Positions 1 through 6,325 of a stretch of 8,516 bases of DNA are shown here, piece after piece. Below the pieces are notes generated by a model that was not told where the DNA came from, made no database searches, and saw only the letters and a list, made by a program, of their open reading frames with translations. Position 1 is the first letter of the stretch. Every line of letters begins with the position of its first letter. This stretch comes from Clostridia bacterium (GTDB taxonomy: Bacteria; Bacillota; Clostridia; Oscillospirales; CAG-272): the NCBI GenBank assembly GCA_900753285.1, contig CAADYN010000225.1:1-8516 (forward strand), written 5' to 3'. A program made the position numbers and the translations under genes.

Positions 1-1382
1 ACATCATCATAACAGACGCGCAGGATAAAATAATCGGCGTGCTTAAATCCATAGACTTTACGACGAGCGAGAAGAGACAGGTGCTTGCCGGAATGAAGTA
101 CGAGCTGCCGCCGAAGCAGGATAAATACGACCCGATGGACGACAGTGTTGACGAGAGGTTCTTCAACGAGCTTGCCGCAAAATCCGAAGAGGACAGACCG
201 GCGGAAAAGTTCATCATGTCGACCTTCTCCGGAATCGCACCTCTTATCGCACGCGAGATAGTCTACAGAGCCGCCGGAAAAACGGACGCTACCATGAAAG
301 AAGCCGCGCACGACCTTACGAAGAAATTCTTTGAGATGAGAGACGCGATAAAGAACACGGAAGGCGCGCCGTATATCGTGAAAAACAAGGACGGTGTTCC
401 GACAGAGTACGCGTTCTGTGAGATAAGACAGTACGGCGGCACGGCAGCTGTAGAAAAGCTTGACTCGTTCGGTAAGCTCATCGACACGTATTTCGGTGAG
501 AGAAGCCGCGAGGAACGACTGCACAAAAAAGCCGCGGATATATTCAAGCTCCTGACAAACGCCGAGACGAGAATTACAAAGAAAATGTCACTCCAGCGCG
601 AGGAGCTTCACGATTGTGAGGACGGCGAAAAATACAAGCTGTGGGGTGACCTCATCACCGCGAATATCTATCGTCTGAAGCGCGGAGACGACAGCTGTAC
701 ACTGCAAAACTACTACAGCGAGGACTACGAGGACGTAAAGATACCGCTCGACAAAAGGCTTTCTCCCTCCTCCAACGCGCAGAAGTATTACAAGAAGTAC
801 AACAAGGCGAAGGCGGCGAAGATACACCTCACAGAACAGCTGAAGCTTGCCGAGGAAGAGCTTGCGTATGTATACACCGTCCTTGATTCACTCACGCGAG
901 CAGACGGGGAAAAGGAGCTGAACGAGATTCGCGCGGAGCTTTATCACAGCGGATATGCTTCCAAGATGAAGAACTACACCGAGAAGAAGCAGAACGCACC
1001 AAGCATAATGAAGTACAAGACCACCGACGGACACACCGTACTCTGCGGAAGAAACAACATCGCCAACGACTACCTCACGACAAAAATGGCGCAGAGATGG
1101 GACTGGTGGTTCCACGTGAAGAATCAGCCCGGCTCACACGTCGTTCTTGTGCTTGAGGACAGCGGAGAAGAGCCGAGCGAGCAGACATTCACCGAGGCGG
1201 CTGAGATTGCGGCGTACAACTCCAAGGCAAAAGGCGGCGTTATGATACCCGTCGACTACACAAGAGCGTCAAAGGTCAAGAAACCTGCCGGCTCGAAACC
1301 GGGATTTGTCATCTACACCACAAACTGGACCGCCTATGTGACGCCGAATGACGAAAAAGTTAACAAAATGAAGCAGAAATAA
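1..1382 (+). CDS. rqcH: RqcH-like NFACT family protein (ribosome quality control), 5' end outside window
   Basis: This is the C-terminal 459 or so residues of an NFACT protein (formerly 'fibronectin-binding protein FbpA'). In Firmicutes, RqcH binds stalled 50S subunits carrying peptidyl-tRNA and directs addition of C-terminal alanine tails that mark the chain for proteolysis. The frame stays open to base 3 at the window edge, and the residues before the GTG at 39 (IIITDAQDKIIGVL) fit the NFACT-N fold. The GTG is therefore not the start, and roughly 110 residues are missing compared with the usual 570 or so. A central charged helical region (about 760-1000) matches the family coiled coil, with the SPSSNAQKYYKKY motif. 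The NFACT-R domain follows, with GRNNIANDYLT, then DWWFHVKNQPGSHVVL at 1101-1148, and VPVDYT-like and KPGFVIYTT blocks near the end. The Asp-Arg pair needed for tailing lies in the missing N-terminus, so activity cannot be judged. Confidence 0.9.
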   Translation, partial: IIITDAQDKIIGVLKSIDFTTSEKRQVLAGMKYELPPKQDKYDPMDDSVDERFFNELAAKSEEDRPAEKFIMSTFSGIAPLIAREIVYRAAGKTDATMKEAAHDLTKKFFEMRDAIKNTEGAPYIVKNKDGVPTEYAFCEIRQYGGTAAVEKLDSFGKLIDTYFGERSREERLHKKAADIFKLLTNAETRITKKMSLQREELHDCEDGEKYKLWGDLITANIYRLKRGDDSCTLQNYYSEDYEDVKIPLDKRLSPSSNAQKYYKKYNKAKAAKIHLTEQLKLAEEELAYVYTVLDSLTRADGEKELNEIRAELYHSGYASKMKNYTEKKQNAPSIMKYKTTDGHTVLCGRNNIANDYLTTKMAQRWDWWFHVKNQPGSHVVLVLEDSGEEPSEQTFTEAAEIAAYNSKAKGGVMIPVDYTRASKVKKPAGSKPGFVIYTTNWTAYVTPNDEKVNKMKQK

Positions 1383-1393
1383 GCGGACATAAC

Positions 1394-1402
1394 TGCTATA
1401 AT
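1394..1402 (+). promoter_or_regulatory. Extended -10 promoter candidate upstream of the HAD gene
   Basis: TGCTATAAT is a perfect extended -10 box (TG at 1394-1395, TATAAT at 1397-1402), starting 12 bases after the rqcH stop. No good -35 box is seen at the expected distance, but extended -10 promoters often do without one. Initiation near 1409 would give a leader of about 115 bases before the HAD gene. The rest of the 140-base gap holds a small imperfect hairpin (GGTATGG at 1411-1417 with CCATGACC at 1428-1435). It has no T-run, so it is not a terminator, and I see nothing else recognisable there. Confidence 0.5.
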
Positions 1403-1522
1403 GATATATTGGTATGGCTTTTCGATTCCATGACCAAGGACATAAAAACCAACGATACCGGAAAGGGAATACCTGTGCGGATTACTCAAAGATATATACC
1501 CGCGCGGTAAATGGCTTAAATT

Positions 1523-2248
1523 ATGCAGAAAAAAGTATTTGCTCTCGATCTTGACGGAACATTAACCGAACACAGAACATGGATCACGGATGAAAATCTC
1601 GCGGCTCTCGACGAACTCAAGGATTCAGGACTTCGCCTTGTCATAGTCGGAGCGGGTCAGGTGAGAAGAATATTCGCGCAGCTCAGAAAATACCCGATAG
1701 AGATCCTCGGCAACTACGGCTTACAGTATGCCGTTTACCGTGAAGAACTGGGAGACGTTGAGTTTTTGCGCGACATGAGCCTTCCGTGCGACTGTGCAAG
1801 CGTAGCAGAGAGAATAAACGACCTCAGACACTCCCTCGGATATGAGGAATATGTGGGAGAGAGCGTGGAGATTCACCCCTCCGGATGCGTCACATTCCCG
1901 CTTCTCGGCACAAAGGCTCTTATCCAGGACAAGCTCACCTTCGACTCCGACCGTGCAAAGAGACGCGCAATGTACCCCGAGGTTGCCGCGGCTTTCCCGG
2001 AATACAGCGTGTTTGTGGGCGGTTCAAGCTCGTTTGACATGGTTCCCGAACCGTATAACAAGCGCTACGCCGTAGAGGACTTCTGCAAGACGAACGGATT
2101 CGACATCGGCGAGGTAACGTATTTTGGTGACGATTACGGAACCGGCGGAAACGATGAACCCGTATACAATTCCGATATAGATTTCGTCAAGGTCGACAAA
2201 CCTGTGAACTTCCCCGAGATAGTACATAATTATCTTAGGATACTCTGA
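1523..2248 (+). CDS. HAD-superfamily (IIB, phosphomannomutase-like) hydrolase
   Basis: This 241-residue cytosolic HAD protein has the layout of eukaryotic-type alpha-phosphomannomutase (PMM), a small core with a C2-type cap. Motif I is DLDGTLTE, with nucleophile Asp9 and acid/base Asp11. The C-terminal half carries PMM-like blocks: VGGSSSFDMVPEPYNKRYAV (Lys180-Arg181) and YFGDDYGTGGNDEPVY (Asp203, Asp204, Asp211), which would bind Mg2+. Two differences from PMM are visible. The motif II region reads IVGAGQ where PMM has VVGGSD, losing the Ser. The cap phosphate-binding segment (RNGMLNVSPIGR in PMM) reads HPSGCVTFPLLGT, losing both Arg. A sugar-phosphate phosphatase, or a protein of changed specificity, is therefore more likely than a mutase. 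The start is forced by an in-frame stop at 1517-1519, and no Shine-Dalgarno sequence is visible. The last three codons and stop lie inside repeat copy 1. Confidence 0.8.
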   Translation: MQKKVFALDLDGTLTEHRTWITDENLAALDELKDSGLRLVIVGAGQVRRIFAQLRKYPIEILGNYGLQYAVYREELGDVEFLRDMSLPCDCASVAERINDLRHSLGYEEYVGESVEIHPSGCVTFPLLGTKALIQDKLTFDSDRAKRRAMYPEVAAAFPEYSVFVGGSSSFDMVPEPYNKRYAVEDFCKTNGFDIGEVTYFGDDYGTGGNDEPVYNSDIDFVKVDKPVNFPEIVHNYLRIL

Positions 2249-2327
2249 ATAAATCGGATTTTTGCGATAAAAGGCTAAAATATAAGGGCTTTTAACGCAA
2301 AAATAACCTTAAATCAGAGGCTTCCTA
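2236..2327. repeat. Palindromic interspersed repeat, copy 1
   Basis: A 92-base imperfect palindrome that recurs at 8313-8404 in the same orientation. By hand alignment the copies are about 88% identical (9 substitutions and 2 single-base gaps), with an identical 26-base core (2259-2284 here). The outer arms pair: TAGGA (2236-2240) with TCCTA (2323-2327), and CTCTGA (2243-2248) with TCAGAG (2314-2319). The inner hairpin pairs TTTTTGCG (2259-2266) with CGCAAAAA, then TAAAAG with CTTTTA, around an AT-rich loop. It carries no open frame of note and no clear target-site duplication. It resembles small non-autonomous palindromic elements such as MITE, REP or ERIC types in design, but I do not recognise the family. 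Its left arm codes for the end of the upstream HAD gene. Confidence 0.85.
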
Positions 2328-2346
2328 GAAACTCTATAAAATAAAG

Positions 2347-2379
2347 AAAGACGCCGCATATCAAACGTGACGTCTTTTT
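2347..2379 (+). terminator. Intrinsic terminator candidate for the HAD gene
   Basis: A 7-bp stem, AAAGACG (2347-2353) with CGTCTTT (2371-2377), leads directly into a run of T (CTTTTTC). The loop is long (17 bases), so the hairpin is only moderate. Its position about 100 bases after the HAD stop, in a convergent gap, fits a 3' terminator. Confidence 0.5.
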
Positions 2380-2387
2380 CTTATGCC

Positions 2388-2432
2388 AAAAACAAAAGCC
2401 CGAAAGATTTTTCTCTCTCGAGCTTGTTTTTT
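2388..2432. terminator. Two-way intrinsic terminator between HAD gene and ackA
   Basis: The left arm AAAAACAAAAGCCCGA (2388-2403) pairs with the right arm TCGAGCTTGTTTTTT (2418-2432), forming a GC-containing stem with one G-T pair and a two-base bulge. T-runs appear on the 3' side of the stem on both strands. It ends 7 bases from the ackA stop codon, so it best serves ackA (minus strand), but it could also back up termination of the plus-strand HAD transcript. Confidence 0.6.
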
Positions 2433-2438
2433 ATGAAA

Positions 2439-3653
2439 TTACTTGCCGAGTTTTCTTACGATCGCTTCTGTGTCGGACGCTATCATAAGCTCTTCGTTTG
2501 TAGGAAGAACGTATACCTTTACCTTTGAGTCGGGAGTGGATATCTCAACTGTGTTCGGCTGATGGTGAACCTTTGCGTTAAGCTCACGGTCAATCTTAAT
2601 TCCGTAGTAGTCCATGTCTGTGCATGCTCTGTCGCGGAGTTCGGGGTTGTTCTCGCCCATGCCTGCGGTCCAAACAATCGCGTCAAGACCGTTCATTGCA
2701 GCTGTGTAGGAGCCGATGTACTTCTTAATCTGGTATGCGAGAGTGGAAGCTGCGATGTAAGCTCTTTCGTTGCCTTCGAGAATAGCGGCTTCGATGTCAC
2801 GGCTGTCGGAGGAAATACCGGAAATGCCGAGGAATCCGCACTTCTTGTTCATGTATTCGCTCATCTCGTCGGGAGTGTAGCCTTCCTTGTTCATGATGTA
2901 TGTAACAACGGCAGGGTCGATTGAACCGCAGCGTGTGCCCATGAGAACGCCGTCAAGGGGAGTGAAGCCCATGGAAGTATCAATGCACTTGCCGCCCTTA
3001 ACTGCGGAGATGGAAGAGCCGTTTCCGATGTGGCAGGTGATAATCTTTGTGTCCTCAACGGGTTTGTCAAGGAGCTTAGCCATTTCGCGGGATACATATC
3101 TGTGGGAAGTACCGTGAGCACCGTAGCGGCGGATGTGATACTTTTCGTACATATCGTAGGAAACGCCGTACATATAAGCCTGAACGGGCATTGTCTGATG
3201 GAAAGCTGTGTCAAATACCAGTACCTGCGGCTTGTCGGGCATTACTGCGAGACATCCCTTGATACCCATGATGTGCGCGCCTGTGTGGAGAGGAGCAAAG
3301 TCGCGGCAGAGCTCAAGCTTAGCAAGAACCTCGTCAGTGAGAAGAACGGACTCAAAGAAGTAAGGACCGCCGTGGACTACTCTGTGACCGACAGCTTCTA
3401 TCTCGTTCATATCGGAGATAACGCCTGTTTCGGGGTCTGTGAGGTACTTTATGACTATCTCTGTAGCGACAGCGTGGTCGGGCATGGGATATTCAGCCTT
3501 GATTTTTTCGCCGTTTTCGCCTTTTCTGTGCTCAATGCGACCGTCGATACCGATTCTTTCGCAGATACCTTTAGCGAGAACGGATTCTGTAGCGGTATCA
3601 AAGAGCTGATACTTGAGTGAAGAAGAGCCGGCGTTTACTACTAAAACTTTCAT
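2439..3653 (-). CDS. ackA: Acetate kinase
   Basis: Acetate kinase catalyses acetyl phosphate + ADP = acetate + ATP, the ATP-yielding last step of fermentative acetate production, in the cytosol. At 404 residues it is the normal family length. Family motifs are in register with the known catalytic residues: Asn7 in VNAGSSSLK, Arg91 in GHRVVHGG, Asp148 in VFDTAFHQ, His180 in RRYGAHGTSHRYVS, Arg241 in MGTRCGSIDP, and the C-terminal PTNEE (Glu387/388). The block at 208-240 (HIGNGSSISAVKGG, DTSMGFTPLDG) is typical. A minor oddity is Ala in YGAHGTS, where most members have Phe. A GGAGG (plus-strand 3666-3670) sits 12 bases before the ATG. The usual partner pta is not in the window; the gene stands alone, divergent from the tmcAL-like gene, with its own terminator. 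Confidence 0.97.
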   Translation of the reverse strand: MKVLVVNAGSSSLKYQLFDTATESVLAKGICERIGIDGRIEHRKGENGEKIKAEYPMPDHAVATEIVIKYLTDPETGVISDMNEIEAVGHRVVHGGPYFFESVLLTDEVLAKLELCRDFAPLHTGAHIMGIKGCLAVMPDKPQVLVFDTAFHQTMPVQAYMYGVSYDMYEKYHIRRYGAHGTSHRYVSREMAKLLDKPVEDTKIITCHIGNGSSISAVKGGKCIDTSMGFTPLDGVLMGTRCGSIDPAVVTYIMNKEGYTPDEMSEYMNKKCGFLGISGISSDSRDIEAAILEGNERAYIAASTLAYQIKKYIGSYTAAMNGLDAIVWTAGMGENNPELRDRACTDMDYYGIKIDRELNAKVHHQPNTVEISTPDSKVKVYVLPTNEELMIASDTEAIVRKLGK

Positions 3654-3687
3654 TTTGGAATGTTTCCTCCGATATTATGATTGAAAT

Positions 3688-3716
3688 TTGACAAATATTT
3701 GAATATCGGATATAAT
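3688..3716 (+). promoter_or_regulatory. Consensus sigma-A promoter for the tmcAL-like gene
   Basis: TTGACA at 3688-3693 and TATAAT at 3711-3716 are both perfect consensus boxes, separated by exactly 17 bases. Transcription would start near 3723, giving a leader of about 58 bases. The spacer contains a perfect 10-base palindrome, CAAATATTTG (3692-3701), overlapping the end of the -35 box. It is placed where a repressor site could lie, but this is not evidence for one. Confidence 0.8.
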
Positions 3717-3743
3717 TATATATGAAATAATCTCAAAATACAA
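3715..3743 (-). promoter_or_regulatory. Opposing promoter candidate for ackA, sharing the -10 box
   Basis: Read on the minus strand, TATAAT occupies 3720-3715, and TTGTAT (3743-3738, only 3 of 6 consensus bases) lies 17 bases upstream. The -10 boxes of the two directions overlap in the 12-base palindrome ATATAATTATAT (3710-3721). The ackA leader would be about 55 bases. The weak -35 makes this call less sure than its partner. Confidence 0.5.
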
Positions 3744-3780
3744 GATATTTGGCTGAATTTGTAGAAAGATATAAAATGAT

Positions 3781-4884
3781 ATGAAAACAAGTGCTGTGAT
3801 TTGTGAGTTTAACCCAATACATCTGGGGCATAAATACATCCTGTCGAAGGCTCGTGAAAGCGCGGGAGACGACGGATGCGTTATAGCCGTTATGAGCGGG
3901 AATTTTTGCGAAAGATGCACGCCTGCGGTATACGATAAATACACCCGCGCACATTCTGCCGTACTTTGCGGAGCGGATATCGTTCTCGAGCTTCCGTTTC
4001 CGTGGTGCTCGTCGGGAGTTGAGGATTTTGCGCTCGGCGGAGTCTATATCGCGGCGTCCCTCGGAGCTGATACACTGACTTTCGGTTCTGAATCGGGTAA
4101 CGCTGAGCTGATAAAAACGTGCGCGGACATAAAGCAGTCTGAAGAATTCATAAAAGTGCTGCGTGAGCTTGAGAGCAGGGAAAGGCAGACCGGCTCGGCT
4201 GTGCTGTATTCCCGCGCGATGGCTGAGTTCGGCATTGATTCTGCCCTCGGAGCAAACGACAAGCTCGGCACGGAATACATGATATGCGGCAGAAAATACG
4301 GTATCGGCGGATATAACGTTGTTCGTCGCGACATGAGCTGCAAAAGCGCGGGAGAGATACGCGGGATGATGTTCGGTGGATATGACGGAGCAATGGATAA
4401 TATTCCCGATGAGGCGAGAGCGGTGTTTGAGAATGCGCGGTTCTGCGGCGAGGAGAGGTACAACGACATCCTATTCGGCTACGCGAGACTTATGCGTGAG
4501 ACTTGTTCCTCCGAGCTGACATACGCGAAAAACACGGCGGAGAACGCGTCAAGTGCGGAGGAGTTCATCAAAAATCTGCCGCAGAAGAAGCTGACTCTTG
4601 CAAGAATGCGTCGGGAGCTGTTGTTTTCGCTGATGGGAGTAGAGAGAATGAACAAAAAATCCCCGCCGAGCTTTACCGTTTTACTTGCGGCAAATGAGCG
4701 CGGCAGGAAATATTTCAGAGGTATAAAGAAGAAGCTTTCAATGAGCGTTGTGACCAAACCCGCTGATGTTCCCGAAAGCTGCGGGGAAGAGTACAGGCTG
4801 AATCAAGATGCAGACAAGCTCTATACGCTTTGTGCGGGTGAGAGAGCGGACTTATTCATGCTCAAGAAGCCGATTATCTTATAG
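3781..4884 (+). CDS. tmcAL: TmcAL-like tRNA(Met) cytidine acetate ligase (YlbM family)
   Basis: This 367-residue protein matches the YlbM/TmcAL family. In Bacillus subtilis the enzyme uses ATP and acetate to make N4-acetylcytidine at wobble position 34 of elongator tRNA-Met. The nucleotidyltransferase HxGH motif is His14-Leu-Gly-His17, after CEFNPI. Then come MSGNFCERCTPAVYDKYTRA (residues 38-57, family form MSGNFxQRGxPAxxDKxxRA) and GADIVLELP (64-72). VVRRDMSCKSAGEIR around residue 185 fits the region that is usually a SATAIR-type adenylate site but looks shortened. The protein is somewhat shorter than the usual 400 or so residues; its end (DADKLYTL and following) still matches the family, so it looks complete. 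No strong Shine-Dalgarno sequence precedes the ATG. It is divergent from ackA, whose product is acetate. The activity is inferred from the family. Confidence 0.85.
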   Translation: MKTSAVICEFNPIHLGHKYILSKARESAGDDGCVIAVMSGNFCERCTPAVYDKYTRAHSAVLCGADIVLELPFPWCSSGVEDFALGGVYIAASLGADTLTFGSESGNAELIKTCADIKQSEEFIKVLRELESRERQTGSAVLYSRAMAEFGIDSALGANDKLGTEYMICGRKYGIGGYNVVRRDMSCKSAGEIRGMMFGGYDGAMDNIPDEARAVFENARFCGEERYNDILFGYARLMRETCSSELTYAKNTAENASSAEEFIKNLPQKKLTLARMRRELLFSLMGVERMNKKSPPSFTVLLAANERGRKYFRGIKKKLSMSVVTKPADVPESCGEEYRLNQDADKLYTLCAGERADLFMLKKPIIL

Positions 4885-5487
4885 AATAGGGGCTATGTAC
4901 TCGCGGATTTTGAAGCTTGCACCTATCTCAGCGGCAATTCCGGAGCAGCGTTCTATATCGGAGTCGGGGATTGTTCCGTTGACTACGGTAAGCTCGACAC
5001 GCGGAACGTATTTTGAGATTTCACGCGCGAATTTCAGCACTCCCATGAAAGCGTCCTCGCCGAATTTCGGGTGGCACAGCTTCATGTATGTATCGGAATC
5101 TGCGGCGTTCAGGCTTATGGAAACGCAGTCCACAAGACCCTTGAACGCGGGTGCGGTGTCCTCCTTCAGAATCATTGACGCCTGACCGTTTGTGTTTACC
5201 TTGATAGGAGTCGACGTGACCTCGCGAAGCTTTTTGCAGGTTTCAAGCATATCGTAGAGACGGCAGGTAGGCTCACCTCCTCCGCTGAACACGATTTCGC
5301 TGAAATTTCCGAGGTTGTAAGAGAACAAATCGGCTATGACCTCCTGAAGCGTAGGCTCTCTTTCAAGTTTGAGATTCGGAAAAACCTCCGGATGTGAATA
5401 CTCACGGTAACAGAATTCGCATCTATTTGTACAGTGATTTGTCAGATTCACATACAAAGCGTTTTTTACTACATAGGTTATGACCAT
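4879..5487 (-). CDS. TatD-associated radical SAM protein
   Basis: A 202-residue radical SAM enzyme. The 4Fe-4S cluster motif CTNRCEFC (Cys19, Cys23, Cys26; CxxxCxxC) follows LYVNLTNH. Next are FSGGGEPT (67-74), the SAM-binding GGE block, then KVNTNGQA and a SISLNA strand typical of the barrel. The short length without a C-terminal SPASM-type domain, and the position right after tatD, match the family described as 'radical SAM protein, TatD family-associated'. To my knowledge its substrate is unknown. It begins 52 bases after the tatD stop, with GGAGG (plus-strand 5493-5497) 5 bases before the ATG. Its stop overlaps the convergent tmcAL end by 6 bases (4879-4884), and no terminator is seen between them. 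Confidence 0.9.
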   Translation of the reverse strand: MVITYVVKNALYVNLTNHCTNRCEFCYREYSHPEVFPNLKLEREPTLQEVIADLFSYNLGNFSEIVFSGGGEPTCRLYDMLETCKKLREVTSTPIKVNTNGQASMILKEDTAPAFKGLVDCVSISLNAADSDTYMKLCHPKFGEDAFMGVLKFAREISKYVPRVELTVVNGTIPDSDIERCSGIAAEIGASFKIREYIAPIL

Positions 5488-5539
5488 TATGTCCTCCGTT
5501 TGATGGGCTTTCGCTTGTCGGCTGAGCTGTCGAAAAACG

Positions 5540-6325
5540 TCAGTCTATCGAATAAAAATGTTTTGCGTTCGTCTCCGTCAGGCGTGCGGCTTCGTCATAT
5601 GTGATACCGCGTATTTCTGCAAGAGCAGCGCAGGTGTATTTCAGATATCCCGAATAGTTTATCTCTCCGCGGTGAGGTGTCGGGGGCAGGTAGGGGCAGT
5701 CCGTCTCGATGAGAATCCTGTCTTCCGAAACCACAGCCGCGCTTTCTTTTACTCCGCGTGAGTTTTTGTACGTCAGGGGACCCGAGAAGGAGAGATACCA
5801 TCCGAGCTTTACGTATTGCACCGCCATTTCCGCGCTTCCGCTGTAGCTGTGTATTACTCCGTGAACGCCCGTTGCGGATTTTATCATATCGAACGTGTCA
5901 CCGGCAGCGTCGCGGGAGTGAATTATAACCGGCAGTGATACTCTTCTCGCAATCTCAAGCTGAGCGCGGAAAAAATATGTCTGCCTTTCCTTGTCCGTTC
6001 CGTCGTAGTGGTAGTCGTATCCTATCTCACCAACGGCGCGGACTTTTTCATGCGCACACAGCTTTTCTATCTCGTACAGTGCTTTATCACAGTCGGCAGC
6101 GGGTATCTCCTGAGCGTCTGACGGATGAATACCCACGGCGGCGTAGATGAACGGGTACTCTTCGGCAAGCGCTACCGAATTTTTGCTCGTTCTCACGCTT
6201 GAGCCTACGTTTACAATGTGTCCTACCCCTTCGTCTATTGCCTTAGCTATAGCTCCGCGAAATCCTCTGTCAAATTCGGCTTCAAATCTTCGGTCGTCGT
6301 AATGTGCGTGAGCGTCAAACAGCAT
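5540..6325 (-). CDS. tatD: TatD family metal-dependent deoxyribonuclease
   Basis: A 261-residue TIM-barrel hydrolase of the TatD/YabD/YcfH family; characterised members are 3'-5' exonucleases or DNases acting in the cytosol. All metal ligands are visible: His6 and His8 in DAHAHYD, Glu100 in VGEIGYDYHYD, His136 in PVIIHSRDA, His159 in VIHSYSG, and Asp209 in LIETDCPYLPP. Length is normal. The start ATG shares one base with the metG stop (TAATG on the minus strand, 6327-6323), which suggests translational coupling; no strong Shine-Dalgarno sequence of its own is evident. The metG-tatD pair is common in Firmicutes. The often-linked rnmV and ksgA are not next here; the radical SAM gene takes that place. 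Confidence 0.95.
   Translation of the reverse strand: MLFDAHAHYDDRRFEAEFDRGFRGAIAKAIDEGVGHIVNVGSSVRTSKNSVALAEEYPFIYAAVGIHPSDAQEIPAADCDKALYEIEKLCAHEKVRAVGEIGYDYHYDGTDKERQTYFFRAQLEIARRVSLPVIIHSRDAAGDTFDMIKSATGVHGVIHSYSGSAEMAVQYVKLGWYLSFSGPLTYKNSRGVKESAAVVSEDRILIETDCPYLPPTPHRGEINYSGYLKYTCAALAEIRGITYDEAARLTETNAKHFYSID

Noticed and set aside
39..41. GTG as the start of the rqcH-like gene
   Set aside because: The frame remains open to the window edge, the preceding residues fit the NFACT-N domain, and a start here would remove over 100 residues of a conserved domain.
1414..1554. 46-codon plus-strand frame before and overlapping the HAD gene, plus a 26-codon frame at 1430-1510
   Set aside because: Neither has a Shine-Dalgarno sequence, and neither translation resembles a known protein. 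The first overlaps the HAD gene's conserved motif I region in another frame.
2259..2306. Inner hairpin of the repeat as an intrinsic terminator
   Set aside because: On both strands the T-run lies before the stem and the A-run after it, the reverse of an intrinsic terminator.
2226..2338. Target-site duplication around repeat copy 1, and likewise around copy 2
   Set aside because: Comparing the flanks by eye shows no convincing direct repeat at either copy, so recent transposition cannot be claimed from this window.
3030..3620. Long plus-strand open frame across ackA
   Set aside because: It is antisense to the conserved coding sequence of acetate kinase, has no recognisable motifs, and is explained by codon bias of the real gene.
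5488..5539. Possible hairpin or terminator between tatD and the radical SAM gene
   Set aside because: Only a 5-bp TTTCG/CGAAA match with no useful T-run; the gap is best read as an operon spacer with a ribosome site.
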